Of a DNA stretch of 64,000 nucleotides, positions 28,621 through 39,137 are shown in pieces. The DNA comes from Burkholderiaceae bacterium (lineage in GTDB: Bacteria > Pseudomonadota > Gammaproteobacteria > Burkholderiales > Burkholderiaceae_C): positions 1 to 64,000 of the forward strand of contig JAKLLA010000019.1 in the NCBI GenBank assembly GCA_023150375.1, in the 5' to 3' direction. The position numbers and the translations under genes are program-made. Each line of letters opens with the position of its first letter. Positions within the stretch are counted from its first letter, which is position 1. The notes under the pieces were generated by a model. The model was not told the DNA's origin and did no database searches. It worked only from the letters and a program-made list of their open reading frames with translations.

Positions 28621-28779
28621 GGTTCGACGCATTAAGAAGGTGCATCGCATCATACAAAATGCGCACCAACATCGAGCTTACGCACCTTAACGGGTCAATT
28701 TTCCTTGATGCAGCGCAGAGCAACCCGGCCAGCTTCATGATCCGCACCATTTAAGTGCCTCTCGAACTTCGAGCCGGGC
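28621..28779 (-). promoter_or_regulatory. AT-rich gdhA upstream region with repeated GGTGCG
   Basis: On the minus strand TATGAT (28649-28654) is a good -10 about 28 bp before the ATG, with a weak -35. Three direct GGTGCG copies (plus-strand CGCACC at 28662-28667, 28681-28686 and 28743-28748) sit upstream. The first two are 19 bp apart and the third is 62 bp further, roughly helical phasing, so an activator or repressor site is possible. There is no ORF of note. Confidence 0.45.
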
Positions 28780-31700
28780 TCAGCGTCCCGTCCGACCGGC
28801 GTCGCGCACCAGATAGCTGTAGATCACCGGCACCACCACCAGGGTCAGCAGGGTCGAGGTGATGACGCCGCCGATGATGGCGCGGCCCATCGGGGCCTGG
28901 ATCTCCCCGCCGGGGTTGAGCGCCAGCGCCATCGGCAGCATGCCGAAGACCATCGCCATCGTGGTCATGACGATCGGGCGCATGCGCGCCTGGCCGGCCT
29001 GGCGCAGCGCCTCGGCCACGCCTGCACCGGCCCGGCGGGCCTGGTTGGCGAAGTCCACCAGCAGGATGGCGTTCTTGGTCACCAGCCCCATCAGCATGAT
29101 CAGGCCGATCATCGAGAAGAGGTTGATCGTCGAGCCGGTGACGAGCAGCGCGAGCATCACCCCGATCAGCGACAGCGGCAGCGAGGCCATCAGCGCCACC
29201 GGCTGCACGAAGCTGCCGAACTGGCTGGCCAGCACGATGTAGATGAAGATCACCGCCAGCCCCAGCGCCGCCACGATGGCGCCGAAGATCTCCTGCTGCT
29301 CCTGGGTCTGGCCGCCGACGTCGAAGCGGTAGCCCGGCGGCAGCGCGGTGGCGCGCACCAGCTTCTGCACGTCGGCGCCGACGTCGCCCACCGCCCGGCC
29401 CGAGGTGACGTCCACGCCGGCATACACCGCCTGGCGGCGCTGCAGGTTCTGGCGCTTGATGACCTCGGGGTTGTCCACCGAGACGATCTCGGCGACGCGG
29501 TCGAGCGCGATCGGCGTGCCGTCGGCCGCATAGGCCACCGGCAGGCCGGCAAGCTGCGCGACGCTGCGCCGCTGCGCCTGCGGCAGGCGCAGCTGCACCT
29601 CGACCTGCTCGCCGTCGGGCGTGGTCCAGTAGGTGGCGACCTCGCCGTTGACGTAGGCACGCAGGCTGGCGGCCAGCTGGGCGGCCGTCAGCCCCAGCTC
29701 GCGCGCGGCATCGGGCTTCAGGCGCACCGCCCAGGCCGGCACGCCGGGCTTGACCGAGGTTTCCAGGTCGGTGATGCCCGGGATCTGCCCGACCCGGGCG
29801 GCGAAGTCCTGGGTCAGGCGGTCCAGCACCGCCGGGTCCGGCCCGAGGATGGCCACATAGATCGGCCGGTTCCAGCCCAGCGCGATCTCGATGCCCGGCA
29901 CCGGCCGCAGTGCCGCCCGGATGGCCTCCTCCACCTCGGCCTGGCGGCGGCTGCGCTCGGCCAGCGGGGTCAGCCCGATGCCCAGCGTGGCCTGGTGGCG
30001 GCCCTGGTCACCGCCGATGCGGGTGGTCAGGCTGCGCACCTCGGGCAGCGCGAGCACGCGGGCCTCGACCTCGCGAATCTTCGCGTCCGAGCGCTCCAGG
30101 CTGCTGCCCACCGGCAGACGCACCACCAGCTGGGTGTAGCCCTGGTCGGTCTGCGGCATGGTCTCCGCGCCGATCAGCGGCGCCAGCGCCAGCGCGCCCA
30201 GCAGCGACAGCGCGGCCACGCCCAGCACCACGCCGCGCGGCGTGAGCGTGGCGGCCCGCCAGCGGCGCGGCTGCCGGGGGTCGCGCCGCCCGTCGGCGCC
30301 GAAGGGCCGGCCCCAGGCCGGCAGCGGCAGGCGCCAGCGCTGCGGCCCGAAGGCCCAGCCGATCAGGCGGTCGTAGCTGCGGTGCAGCCCGGCCATCCCG
30401 GCCTCGACGCCGTCGATGGCATGGCGCAGCCCGGGCAGGCGGCGCAGGCGCTGCGAGGGCGGATCGGGCCAGACCGACGACAGCATCGGGTCGAGCGTGA
30501 AGCTGACGAACAGGCTGAGCAGCACCGCCACCGTCACGGTGACGCCGAAGGGAAAGAAGAACTTGCCGACGATGCCCTCCATGAAGGCCACCGGCACGAA
30601 CACCGCGCAGATCGCGAAGGTGGTGGCCATCACCGCCAGGCCGATCTCCCGGGTGCCCTCCTCGGCAGCGCGGCGGTGGTCCTTGCCCTGGGCCAGGTGG
30701 CGCACGATGTTCTCGCGCACCACGATGGCGTCGTCGATCAGCAGGCCGATGCACAGACTCAACGCCATCATCGTCATGAAGTTCAGCGTGAAGCCGAAGG
30801 CGTAGACGGCCAGGAAGGTGGCGATCACCGCGATGGGCAGCGTCAGGCCGGTGATGACGGTGCTGCGCCAGCTGTGCAGGAAGAGGAAGACGATCACCAC
30901 GGTCAGCAGCGCGCCCTCGATCAGCGTGCGCTGCACGCCGGCCAGCGAGTCCTTCACCCAGTCGCTGTTGGCGTAGATCTTCTCCAGCCGCACCCCCGGC
31001 GGCAGCGCGGCGCGCAGCTCCTCGGCCGCCGCCAGGATGGCGTCGCCGGTGCGCACCACGTTGGCGTCCTGCTGCTTGAAGACGTCGAAGGTCACCGCGG
31101 GGCGTCCGTTCACGCGCGAAATCGAGTCCGGCTCGGCCTCGCGGTCCACCAGGCGGCCCACGTCGGCCAGCGTCACCACCGACCCGGTTGCCGAGCGGGC
31201 GATCACCAGCTCGGCGAAGCGCTGCGGATCGCGCACCCGGCCTTCCACGCGCAGCACGGCATCGCGCTGCGCGTCGCCGAGCAGGCCCACCGGCTCGTCG
31301 CGGTTGGCCCGCGCCAGCGCCGCGGACACGTCCGCCGGCGTCAGCCCCAGGGCGCGCAGGCGCTGCACGTCCAGGTCGATGCGCAGCTGCCGTTTCGCCA
31401 GCCCGCTGGGCGTCACACGGGCCACCCCCTCGACGCGCTCGAGGCGGCGGCGCACGGTCTGCTCGGCGATCAGCGCCAGCTCCCGGGCGCTGCGCGGGGC
31501 CACGGCGGCCCCCCCCGGTGGCGCATCCTGCCCTCCCGACGCGGCGCCGCCGTCGGCCAGCAGCGCCAGCACCACGGTGGGCTGGGCGTTGTCACCGTCG
31601 AAACGGGCGACGTAGGGCTGCCGAGCCTCCTTCGGGAACTGCACCTGCACCTGCGCGACCTTGTCGCGCACCTCCTGGGTGGCACGGTCGACGTCCGCGT

Positions 31701-31992
31701 CGAGCTGGAACTCGGCCACCGTCTCGCTGCGGCCCTCCCAGCTGTTGGAGCGGATCATCTTGACCCCGGCCACGCTGTTGAGCGCCTGCTCGAGCGGCCG
31801 GGTCAGCTCGGTCTCGACGGCTTCGGGCGAGGCGCCCGGCCAGGCCACCGACACGTAGACCACCGGCGGGCTGACGTCGGGCAGCTGTTCGACGCCCAGC
31901 CGGGCGTACGAGAACAGGCCCAGCACGCACAGCGCCACCATGACCATGGTGGCGAAGACGGGGTGGCCGATCGCGACGCGCGTCATCCACAT
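28780..31992 (-). CDS. RND efflux permease (AcrB/HAE1 type)
   Basis: 1070 residues, full length. TM1 is [22 protein letters not shown], followed by a porter domain ([26 protein letters not shown]). The proton-relay Asp pair lies in [17 protein letters not shown] second porter and TM half ends in [12 protein letters not shown] and [16 protein letters not shown]. It is an inner-membrane proton/drug antiporter that should work with the adaptor 36 bp upstream and a TolC-like outer-membrane channel, which is not encoded here. The loop near residues 145-160 is Gly/Ala-rich and may be a lineage insertion. Substrates are not predictable. Confidence 0.93.
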   Translation of the reverse strand: MWMTRVAIGHPVFATMVMVALCVLGLFSYARLGVEQLPDVSPPVVYVSVAWPGASPEAVETELTRPLEQALNSVAGVKMIRSNSWEGRSETVAEFQLDADVDRATQEVRDKVAQVQVQFPKEARQPYVARFDGDNAQPTVVLALLADGGAASGGQDAPPGGAAVAPRSARELALIAEQTVRRRLERVEGVARVTPSGLAKRQLRIDLDVQRLRALGLTPADVSAALARANRDEPVGLLGDAQRDAVLRVEGRVRDPQRFAELVIARSATGSVVTLADVGRLVDREAEPDSISRVNGRPAVTFDVFKQQDANVVRTGDAILAAAEELRAALPPGVRLEKIYANSDWVKDSLAGVQRTLIEGALLTVVIVFLFLHSWRSTVITGLTLPIAVIATFLAVYAFGFTLNFMTMMALSLCIGLLIDDAIVVRENIVRHLAQGKDHRRAAEEGTREIGLAVMATTFAICAVFVPVAFMEGIVGKFFFPFGVTVTVAVLLSLFVSFTLDPMLSSVWPDPPSQRLRRLPGLRHAIDGVEAGMAGLHRSYDRLIGWAFGPQRWRLPLPAWGRPFGADGRRDPRQPRRWRAATLTPRGVVLGVAALSLLGALALAPLIGAETMPQTDQGYTQLVVRLPVGSSLERSDAKIREVEARVLALPEVRSLTTRIGGDQGRHQATLGIGLTPLAERSRRQAEVEEAIRAALRPVPGIEIALGWNRPIYVAILGPDPAVLDRLTQDFAARVGQIPGITDLETSVKPGVPAWAVRLKPDAARELGLTAAQLAASLRAYVNGEVATYWTTPDGEQVEVQLRLPQAQRRSVAQLAGLPVAYAADGTPIALDRVAEIVSVDNPEVIKRQNLQRRQAVYAGVDVTSGRAVGDVGADVQKLVRATALPPGYRFDVGGQTQEQQEIFGAIVAALGLAVIFIYIVLASQFGSFVQPVALMASLPLSLIGVMLALLVTGSTINLFSMIGLIMLMGLVTKNAILLVDFANQARRAGAGVAEALRQAGQARMRPIVMTTMAMVFGMLPMALALNPGGEIQAPMGRAIIGGVITSTLLTLVVVPVIYSYLVRDAGRTGR

Positions 31993-32028
31993 GGCGGCTC
32001 TCCAGGGCGGTGCAGGCGGGGGCGGCGC

Positions 32029-33213
32029 TCAGCGCGACGCAGCGATCGACACGGACCGGGCGGAAGCGACGGACGACGGGGCGGAGGACGGGGCGGGCGG
32101 GGCCGCAGCCGGCCGGGCCCGCGCCGCCGCGCCCTCGCGCAGGTTGTCGAAGCGACCAGCCAGCACCACCACTTCTTCGGACAGTCCGCCGAGCAGCTCG
32201 ACGCGCCCGCTGGCCGGATCGCGCCGCCCGGGGGTGACCGCCCGGCGCATCAGCCGGCCGGCCTCCAGGGTCCAGACGTAGCTCTGCCCGCCGCTGCTGG
32301 ACAGCGCCGCCTCGGGCAGGGTCAGACGCAGCCGGTCGTCCTCCAGCGTCACCTGGGCCAGGGCGTACTGGCCGGCGCGCAGGCGCTCGTCGGGGTTGTC
32401 CAGCGCCACGGTCACGCCGATGGAGCGGCTGCCCGGTTCGGCCGCCGGGGCGATGCGGGCAATGCGCGCTGCCACCGCCTCCTCCTGCCCCTCCACCTGC
32501 ACCCGCACCGGCTGGCCGGGGCGCAGCAGGCCCACCTCATGGGTGCCCACCATGCCGGCCAGTTCGAGGCGGCGCAGGTCGACCAGCGTCAGCACCGGCT
32601 GCTCGGGCGCCACCTGCTCGCCGGGCAGGGCCTGGCGCCGCGCGACGATGCCGTCGATCGGCGCGCGCAGCCGGACATCGCGCTGCGCCAGCTGCAGCGT
32701 GGCCAGCTGGGCCTGCGCACTCTCCCACTGCGCCCGGGCCGCGTCCATCTGGCTGCGCGAGGTCTCCAGCGCCGTGGCAGCGATGAACTGCTGCGCCGCC
32801 AGGCCCTCGTTGGCGCGGTGCTGGCGCTCGGCCAGCTGGAATTGCGCCCGCGCCGCGGCGGCCGCGGCCTCGCGCTCGCGCAGGCGGCCGAGCAGCTCGC
32901 TGTCGTCGATGCGGCCCAGCAGCTGCCCGGCGCGCACCCGGTCGCCCTCGCGCACGCTCAGTTCGAGCAGGGTGCCGGCCGACTTGGCCCGCAGCACCGC
33001 CGTGCCGGGCGCCACCAGGGCACCGGAGAAGGACAGCGTGCGTGGCAGCGTCTGCCGCAGCGGTCGCACCAGCTCGTCGGCAGCGAACTCGAGCGGCGGC
33101 GGCGTGTCCGCCGGCCGGGCCTTGCTCCCCTGGGCGGACCGCAGCGCCCAGCCGCCGAGTCCCAGCAGCAACGCCACGGCCACGCCGCCCGCCACCCATC
33201 CACGCCTGCCCAT
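32029..33213 (-). CDS. RND efflux periplasmic adaptor (membrane fusion protein)
   Basis: 394 residues from ATG 33213 (a GTG at 33219 is the alternative). The N-terminal anchor is GGVAVALLLGLGGWAL. It is followed by a biotinyl-lipoyl-like half-motif (GTAVLRAKSAGTLLEL, VREGDRVRAGQLLGRID), a coiled-coil hairpin (~residues 100-165), the second lipoyl half (RLRAPIDGIVARRQALPGEQV) and a beta-barrel. It links the RND permease to an outer-membrane channel. The first gene of the adaptor-permease operon. The C-terminal tail is Ala/Ser/Pro-rich. Confidence 0.92.
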   Translation of the reverse strand: MGRRGWVAGGVAVALLLGLGGWALRSAQGSKARPADTPPPLEFAADELVRPLRQTLPRTLSFSGALVAPGTAVLRAKSAGTLLELSVREGDRVRAGQLLGRIDDSELLGRLREREAAAAAARAQFQLAERQHRANEGLAAQQFIAATALETSRSQMDAARAQWESAQAQLATLQLAQRDVRLRAPIDGIVARRQALPGEQVAPEQPVLTLVDLRRLELAGMVGTHEVGLLRPGQPVRVQVEGQEEAVAARIARIAPAAEPGSRSIGVTVALDNPDERLRAGQYALAQVTLEDDRLRLTLPEAALSSSGGQSYVWTLEAGRLMRRAVTPGRRDPASGRVELLGGLSEEVVVLAGRFDNLREGAAARARPAAAPPAPSSAPSSVASARSVSIAASR

Positions 33214-33234
33214 GCGCACCCCGATCCTGGTTGC

Positions 33235-33260
33235 GAGCGGCCCGCGCCTGCGGGCCGCTC
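33235..33260. terminator. Strong 11-bp hairpin
   Basis: GAGCGGCCCGC (33235-33245) pairs perfectly with GCGGGCCGCTC (33250-33260) around a GCCT tetraloop. It lies between the 3' end of the diguanylate cyclase and the start of the efflux adaptor, both on the minus strand, so it most likely ends the former transcript. An imperfect GTGA-N5-TCAC repeat (33286-33298) nearby could be a regulator site for the efflux operon. Confidence 0.5.
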
Positions 33261-33373
33261 GATTGCCGCGCAGTGTAAGCAGCGCGTGACAATTTCACAG
33301 CCGCGGGCGACGAAGTGAGCATCGGGCCGGCTGAAACGTCGGGAAACGGGCATGGAACGGCGCCCGGCGCCGC

Positions 33374-35491
33374 TCAGCCGACCTGGGCAGGCCCCGCATG
33401 CACCCGGTTGCGCCCCTCGCCCTTGGCGGCGTAGCAGGCCTCGTCGGCCAGTTGCAGCACCCCGGCCACGCTGGCCCCCTGCGGCGGGATCGCCACCACG
33501 CCGATGCTGGCGCCCACCGGCAGACGCCGGCCCACATGCCTGATCTCGATGCGCTGCAGCGCCGCGCGCAGTTTCTCGGCCACCCGCACCGCAGCCTCGA
33601 GCTCGCAGTGCATCAGCACGACGGCGAACTCGTCGCCGCCCAGCCGCGCCACCAGTTCGTCGCGGCGCAGCCCGGCCTGCAGCGCGGCGGCCACCTCGCG
33701 CAGCACCTGGTCGCCCGCGGCATGGCCGGCCGTGTCGTTGATCACCTTGAAGTGGTCCAGGTCGACGAACAGCGCCGCCGCCGGCGACTCGGGGCCGACC
33801 TCGGGCAGCAGCCGCTGCAGCTCGGCCTCGAAATGGCGCCGGTTCGCCAGCCCGGTCAGCGGGTCGTGGCTGGCCGACCAGGCCAGCTCGCGGTAGGCGG
33901 CCCGCTCGGCCGTGACATCGCGCAGCAGCCAGATCGTGCCGGCCTGCGGCTCGCCCGGCACCACCGGCCGGCCCTTCAGTTCGCCGACGAAGTGGCTGCC
34001 GTCCCGGCGCACGAACTCGCAGTCGCCGCAGAACTCCTGGCGCTGCGCGAAGGCTTCGGCCACCCGCGGGCCCAGCGCCTCGTAGTCGGCCTTGCTGGCA
34101 TGGATGATCAGCGCAGGCTCGCCTTCGAGTTCACCGTCGGCGTAGCCCAGCAGGCGGCAGAACTCGTCGCTGACGCGCTCGAAGCGGCGCTCGCGCGTGA
34201 AGGCGATGCCGATCGGCGCGGTGTGCAGCATCGAGTGCAGCTGGCCCATCAGGCTGCGGGTGGCCTGCTCGGCCTGGCTGCGGCGGCGCACCGCCTCGCG
34301 CAGCGCGTGCACCAGCTCGCCGATCTCGCCGCCGGCCTGCGGCCAGCCGGCCTCGGAGGCCTCGGCGGGTTCGCCCTCCACGGCCAGCCGGCGGGCGCGC
34401 CGCTCCAGTTGCTCGAGCGGGCGCAGCAGCCAGACCAGCCCGCCCAGCAGGGCCAGGCCGGTCACCACCGCCACGGCCAGCGCCAGCCGCACCGCCGCCG
34501 CCCGGCCGGCCTCGAAGCCGGCCAGCATCTGCTCGGCCGGCGCCAGGCGCAGTACCGTCCAGTCCTGCTGCGGCACCGGCGCGGCGGCCACGATCAGGGC
34601 GCCGGAGGCGGCCTGCGGCAGCGCCGAGGACGCCGCCTGCGCGACACCCGACGCCCGCACCGCCGCCCAGGCCGCGGCCAGCCGGGCATCTTCCTGCACC
34701 GGCTGCATCACCAGGCGGCTGTCGGGGTGCGCCAGCACGCGGCCCTGCCGGTCCACGATGACGGTCTCGACATGCGGCTGGGCCTCGAAGCTGCGCTGCG
34801 TCACCCGCCCGGAGGGGCCGCCGGCGCCCAGCACGAGGTCGGTCAGCAGGTCGCGCGAGCTCAGCCGCAGCCCGGCGCTCAGCAGCGCGGCCATCTGCCC
34901 GTCGCCGCGCCGCACGGGCATCGTGAAGTAGAGCATCGGCTCTTCCGAGGTGCGCCCCAGCACCGGCTCGGAAATCACCGCCACGCCCTGGTCGAGGGTG
35001 CGCCGGATGTGCGCCCGGTCCGCCAGCGAGATCTCCGGGAAGCGGATGCCGGCCTCGTCGCGCAGCACCCGGGTGCGTCCGCCGGCGTCGACCAGCGTCA
35101 GGGTGGCGAACAGCGTCGCGGTCACCTGGCGCTGCTGCATGTAGGCCTGCAGGGCGGCACGGTCGTCGAGTTGCTCGAGCGGCACCGCCGCGGCCGCCGA
35201 GCGCAGCGCCGTCTGCAGGTTGGTCAGCCGCTGCCCGACGATCGCTGCCAGGCGCTGCGCGTTGGCCGCCTCGGCCTCGCGCAGGATCTCGGCGGTGCGC
35301 TCGCGTGCCTGCGCCAGCACCAGCGCCGCCGCGGTGAACACGCCCGCGGCGACGAGCAGCACGCTGGCCAGGGCCACGCGCACCTTCAGCGAAGCCGCCC
35401 AGCGGCGCACGCGGGCCAGCCCGCCGGCATCGCCGGCGCTCACGGCATGCCCCGCCGCCGCGCGACGCATCGATGGTCCGGAGTCACCCAC
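33374..35491 (-). CDS. Membrane diguanylate cyclase (Cache-HAMP-PAS-GGDEF)
   Basis: 705 residues from GTG 35491 (ATG 35470 is equally plausible). TM1 (VALASVLLVAAGVFTAAALVL) is followed by a periplasmic double-Cache-like region ~65-325 (LRDEAGIRFPEISLADRAHIR; GALIVAAAPVPQQDWTVLRL). TM2 (LALAVAVVTGLALLGGLVWLL) leads to HAMP, then PAS ~435-545, and GGDEF with the intact active site GGDEF at 618-622 (RLGGDEFAVVL). It should make c-di-GMP from GTP in response to an external ligand. No RxxD inhibitory site is evident just upstream of GGDEF. A -10-like TACACT lies at 35511-35516 on the minus strand. Confidence 0.9.
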   Translation of the reverse strand: MGDSGPSMRRAAAGHAVSAGDAGGLARVRRWAASLKVRVALASVLLVAAGVFTAAALVLAQARERTAEILREAEAANAQRLAAIVGQRLTNLQTALRSAAAAVPLEQLDDRAALQAYMQQRQVTATLFATLTLVDAGGRTRVLRDEAGIRFPEISLADRAHIRRTLDQGVAVISEPVLGRTSEEPMLYFTMPVRRGDGQMAALLSAGLRLSSRDLLTDLVLGAGGPSGRVTQRSFEAQPHVETVIVDRQGRVLAHPDSRLVMQPVQEDARLAAAWAAVRASGVAQAASSALPQAASGALIVAAAPVPQQDWTVLRLAPAEQMLAGFEAGRAAAVRLALAVAVVTGLALLGGLVWLLRPLEQLERRARRLAVEGEPAEASEAGWPQAGGEIGELVHALREAVRRRSQAEQATRSLMGQLHSMLHTAPIGIAFTRERRFERVSDEFCRLLGYADGELEGEPALIIHASKADYEALGPRVAEAFAQRQEFCGDCEFVRRDGSHFVGELKGRPVVPGEPQAGTIWLLRDVTAERAAYRELAWSASHDPLTGLANRRHFEAELQRLLPEVGPESPAAALFVDLDHFKVINDTAGHAAGDQVLREVAAALQAGLRRDELVARLGGDEFAVVLMHCELEAAVRVAEKLRAALQRIEIRHVGRRLPVGASIGVVAIPPQGASVAGVLQLADEACYAAKGEGRNRVHAGPAQVG

Positions 35492-35581
35492 AGGCCCTGC
35501 ATGGCGACGCAGTGTAGCGATCTGCCGATTCGGGATGCCCAGGTCGACGGCGGCACGGGCGGGGAAGGCCCGGTCGGCCCA

Positions 35582-37510
35582 TCAGACCAGCTTGAACTGC
35601 GCCATCGCCTCTTCCAGGGTGTCGCCCTGGCCGCGCAACGCCACCGAGGCGGCGGTGAGCTGGTTCATCAGCTGCACGTTGCCTTCGGTGGCCGCACCCA
35701 CCTCGCGCGCCAGGCCCAGCACTTCCTCGGCCTCGGTGGTGCTGGCGCGCAGCACCTCGACGATGCGGTTCATGCGCTCGTTGATCGCGGTGATGCGCTC
35801 CTCGGTGAGGGTCACCATCTCGCTGGCCCGACCGCTCAGGGCGTGGCCGTCGACGATCTCGGTGGTCGAGGCCTCGATGATCTGCGCCACCTGGGTGGCG
35901 GCCTCGGCGCTGCGCTGCGCCAGCGCGCGCACCTCGGCGGCCACCACCGCGAAGCCCTTGCCGGCCTCGCCGGCGCGAGCGGCCTCCACCGAGGCGTTGA
36001 GCGCCAGCATGCGCGTCTGGTGCGCCAGGCCGTCGATCAGGCCGATGATCTCGCCGATCTCGCTGCTCTTGCGCTGCAGCGCGTCCATGCGCTCGCGCAG
36101 TCCGGCCATGCTCTTCTTCGAGCGCGCCGCGTCGATGCGCATCGCGCGGGCGTGGTCCACCGCCTCGTCGACCTCGCGGCCGCAGGCGTCCATCTTCTCG
36201 GAAAAGCTCAACACCCGGCCGCTCATGCGGTGGATGCCCTGGTCGGCCGTCTGCGTGCGCTGCGCCAGGCCGGCGTTGCCGTCGGCCACCTCGTGCACCG
36301 CATGGGCCAGCGAGGACACCCCGCGTGTCACCGTGGCGAACAGCTCGTTCATGCGCAGCAGCGACACGCGCAGGCTGCCCAGCGCCTGGCCGACCTCGTC
36401 GTGGCCACGCGGCTGCGGGATCTGCGAGAAGTCGCCTTCGGCCATGCGTGCCGCATGCGAGCGCAGCGTGGCCAGGCCGCCGCTGACGACGCGGTAGGCG
36501 CAGACCATCATGTAGGCGCAGGCCAGCAGGCTGAGCACGAGCAGGCCGCCCTCGAAGCGCAGCGCCCGCGCGGCCGCAGCGCGGGCGGCCGCGGTGCGTT
36601 CGCGCAGCAGCTCCAGACCCTCGAGGCGCAGTTCGTGCGCGGCCAGGACCAGGGGCTGCCGGGCAGCCTCCACCTCCACGGCCGGCGCGGCCCACAGGGC
36701 CTGCGACTGCGCCTGCAGGCGCTGCAGCAGCGGCAGCAGACGCGCCTGCAGATCGCGCTCCTGACGCAGGCGCGGCGAGCGCAGGCCGTCCTCGACCAGG
36801 TGGACGGTCTGCAGCAGCTTCCCCTGCGCCAGCGCGGCCGCCAGCCGGCCGGCGTCGTCGCCGGCGTGCTGGCGCTGCGCCACCTCGAGGCCGAGCGACT
36901 GCATCTTGTGCGGCGGCAGCACGACGCCGGACAGCAGGCCGGCGGCCACCGGGTCCAGGCCGGGCTGCGTGAGCGTGAGATCGACCACGGCACGCTCGAA
37001 GGTCCGGTGCGCGCTGCGGTAGGTCTGCAGGGCCTGCGTCTGCTGCGACGCTGCGGCCGCACCGGCCCGACGCAGACCTTCGCGCGCCTGGTCCAGCGGC
37101 AGCCACAGCGGCTGCAGCGCCGGCTCGAGGGCCTCGAACGCGCGGGCGGACTCGGCCAGCCGGCTCCAGCCGGCCGGATCGCCGACCGGGTCGCCGGCTG
37201 CCCCCGCCGGCCGGTCGGGCGCCTGCGCCCCCAGTGCGTCGAGCAGCGACACCGCCGCCTCCAGCACCTCGAAGCGGTGCCACTGGGCGCTGCGCTGCAC
37301 GGCATGGGATGCCAGCAGCCAGGCCGCCGGCAACGACAGGACGACCAGGATCAGCACCGACTTCCAGGCCATCGACAGGTTGCGCAGCAGCAGCATGCCC
37401 GGCCCCCACAGGCCATGGAACCGCCAGACGGCGCGCAGCTCGGCCAGGTCGAGGCCGTCGCGCCAGCGGCGCGGGACGGGTTCTGCGACAGAAGGCGGTG
37501 GGTGAGTCAT
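35582..37510 (-). CDS. Methyl-accepting chemotaxis protein (module 1)
   Basis: 642 residues from [11 protein letters not shown] at 37510 (the frame stays open further upstream). The cytoplasmic N-terminal segment [15 protein letters not shown] precedes TM1 (~45-67). The periplasmic helical domain is ~70-315, TM2 ~317-345, and then HAMP ([16 protein letters not shown]). The signalling tip [30 protein letters not shown] lies near 493-523 (variant Arg-Met in place of Asn-Leu; shown here only as [19 protein letters not shown]). It is paralogous to the receptor at 55241-57295. It is divergent from the CheZ-motif protein at 37814. Confidence 0.9.
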   Translation of the reverse strand: MTHPPPSVAEPVPRRWRDGLDLAELRAVWRFHGLWGPGMLLLRNLSMAWKSVLILVVLSLPAAWLLASHAVQRSAQWHRFEVLEAAVSLLDALGAQAPDRPAGAAGDPVGDPAGWSRLAESARAFEALEPALQPLWLPLDQAREGLRRAGAAAASQQTQALQTYRSAHRTFERAVVDLTLTQPGLDPVAAGLLSGVVLPPHKMQSLGLEVAQRQHAGDDAGRLAAALAQGKLLQTVHLVEDGLRSPRLRQERDLQARLLPLLQRLQAQSQALWAAPAVEVEAARQPLVLAAHELRLEGLELLRERTAAARAAAARALRFEGGLLVLSLLACAYMMVCAYRVVSGGLATLRSHAARMAEGDFSQIPQPRGHDEVGQALGSLRVSLLRMNELFATVTRGVSSLAHAVHEVADGNAGLAQRTQTADQGIHRMSGRVLSFSEKMDACGREVDEAVDHARAMRIDAARSKKSMAGLRERMDALQRKSSEIGEIIGLIDGLAHQTRMLALNASVEAARAGEAGKGFAVVAAEVRALAQRSAEAATQVAQIIEASTTEIVDGHALSGRASEMVTLTEERITAINERMNRIVEVLRASTTEAEEVLGLAREVGAATEGNVQLMNQLTAASVALRGQGDTLEEAMAQFKLV

Positions 37511-37813
37511 ATCCCTCGGAGTTAGGAGGCGGGATGCACCCGCAGACGGACGTCGGCGATATCGGAAGGGCTGCAACGCGGCTTGAACGCGGGCAGCGGA
37601 CACACGCCCGGCCGGCGCGAGGCGTTCACGCGCGCCGAACCTGGGGCACTGCGGAGCAAGCCTAGCTCTCCAGATGGGCCGCCACGCGCCGATATGGCGT
37701 CGACGGCGCTGGGTTATCCGGCCTTCCCCCCGTGGCGGCCGCGCCTAAGGTGCGCAGCCTGAGAACCCGGGATTGCGCCGGCCTGGCCGGCCCCACCACC
37801 GCCTCGAACCACG
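37511..37813. promoter_or_regulatory. Divergent intergenic region with two sigma-28-like elements
   Basis: 303 bp without a credible gene. Minus strand: TCCGATAT (37559-37566) with TCAAG (37582-37586) upstream, similar to a FliA promoter but with the spacer one base long. Plus strand: GCCGATAT (37688-37695, 7/8 to consensus) with a weak -35 at 37669-37676. Both point at receptor genes, so flagellar-regulon control is plausible but not proven. Confidence 0.4.
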
Positions 37814-38980
37814 ATGAAATCAGGAGTCCCGCTCGCGCCCCCTGCCTCGCCGCGCCCTGCCCTTCGGGTGAGATGGTCCGCAGGGGTGCATCGCCTCCCG
37901 GCGGCCCGTGCGCTCGGCGCCGCCGCACTGGCCGCGCTGGCCGCTGCGCTGGCCTGGCAGGGCGACGGCAGCGCCTGGGCGGCGGCAGCCTGCGCCGCCC
38001 TGGCCACGGGTTTGCTCACGCACCGCGGCGGCGCGGCTTCGGCCCCCCCCTCCGCGCCCAGAACCGGCACGGCCGCCGGCGGCCTGACCCGCGAGGTGGT
38101 GCCGATCTGGCAGCGCAACGTCGAGGCTGCCCGCGTCGAGGGCGAGCGCCAGGTCCACGAGATCATCGAGGCCTTCGCGACCATCCAGGCCAGGCTGGAG
38201 CAAGCGCTGAACGCCGGAGGCCAGCTCACCTCGGCCGCCGGGACCGGCGACGCGCTGATGCAGGCCTGCGAGGCCCAGGTGCAGGCCCTGCTCGAACCCA
38301 CCCGGCAGGCCTTCGCCCGCCAGGCCGCCATGCTGCAGGCCCTGCAGGACACCCGCGGCACCCTCGAGGAACTGCTGCGCGGCAGCACCCGCATCGGGCA
38401 GCTGGCCGGCAGCACCCACCTGGTGGGCCTGAACGCGGCCATCGAGGCCAGCCGCGCCGGCGAGCAGGGCCGCGGCTTCGGCTTCGTCGCCCAGGAGGTG
38501 CGTCAGCTGGCGCGCCAGAGCAGCGAGGCGGCCGGCACGATCGGCAGCGCCCTGCAGCAGTTGCTGGAACGGCTCGACCGGCTGGCCGCCCAGGCCGCGC
38601 AGCACAGCGCCGACGACGAGGAGATCGCCTGGCAGGCCGAGGAGCGCGCCCGGGCGGTGGTGCGCAGCATCCTCGACGACCTGCAGCAGCAGCGCGGCCA
38701 GTCGCAGGCGCTGCGTGCCGCACGCCTGGACGTGGGCGAGGCGCTCGACCGCCTGTACATGAACCTGCAGCACCAGGACCGCCAGAGCCAGATGCTGGTC
38801 AACGTCACCACCGACATGCAGCGCCTGGTCGAGTGGCTGGACCAGGACGGCCAGGCCGACCGCGCCGCCATCCAGGCCTGGCTCAAGCGCCTCGAGCACA
38901 GCTACTCGATGCGCGAGCAGCTCGACCACCACCACGGCACCGTGAGCGTGCAGGCCAGCCCCGCCGTGGAGTTCTTCTGA
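37814..38980 (+). CDS. Membrane receptor-like protein with CheZ-like motif (module 1)
   Basis: 388 residues. Two adjacent TM helices (~38-75) are joined by a very short loop, so there is no periplasmic sensor domain. The middle part has a receptor-type hairpin ([19 protein letters not shown] near 200-220; [18 protein letters not shown]). Near the C terminus [11 protein letters not shown] places D322 and Q326 as D-x-x-x-Q, the catalytic pattern of the CheY-P phosphatase CheZ, followed by a DMQRLVEWL helix. The protein ends in VEFF. A paralogue with the same layout is at 57534. Annotation pipelines would call it a methyl-accepting protein. A tethered CheY-P phosphatase is my inference. It lies 157 bp upstream of cheY. 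Confidence 0.75.
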   Translation: MKSGVPLAPPASPRPALRVRWSAGVHRLPAARALGAAALAALAAALAWQGDGSAWAAAACAALATGLLTHRGGAASAPPSAPRTGTAAGGLTREVVPIWQRNVEAARVEGERQVHEIIEAFATIQARLEQALNAGGQLTSAAGTGDALMQACEAQVQALLEPTRQAFARQAAMLQALQDTRGTLEELLRGSTRIGQLAGSTHLVGLNAAIEASRAGEQGRGFGFVAQEVRQLARQSSEAAGTIGSALQQLLERLDRLAAQAAQHSADDEEIAWQAEERARAVVRSILDDLQQQRGQSQALRAARLDVGEALDRLYMNLQHQDRQSQMLVNVTTDMQRLVEWLDQDGQADRAAIQAWLKRLEHSYSMREQLDHHHGTVSVQASPAVEFF

Positions 38981-39137
38981 TGGTCCCCCGTCCGGCCCGA
39001 CCTCCGCCAGAGCGACGCGGACGCGGACGCGACCGCCCGAACGCGCGAATCTGCCCCCTCTTCCCCCCCTGTTTTCCCGGCCTCGCAGGTCGCCGGATGC
39101 GAACACAGTCCCCCCCAGATCTCCCAGGAGCCCCGAC

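Noticed and set aside
28800-33318. Long plus-strand frame opposite the RND efflux genes
   Set aside because: Gln/His/Arg-rich shadow; the minus strand encodes intact permease and adaptor with all family motifs.
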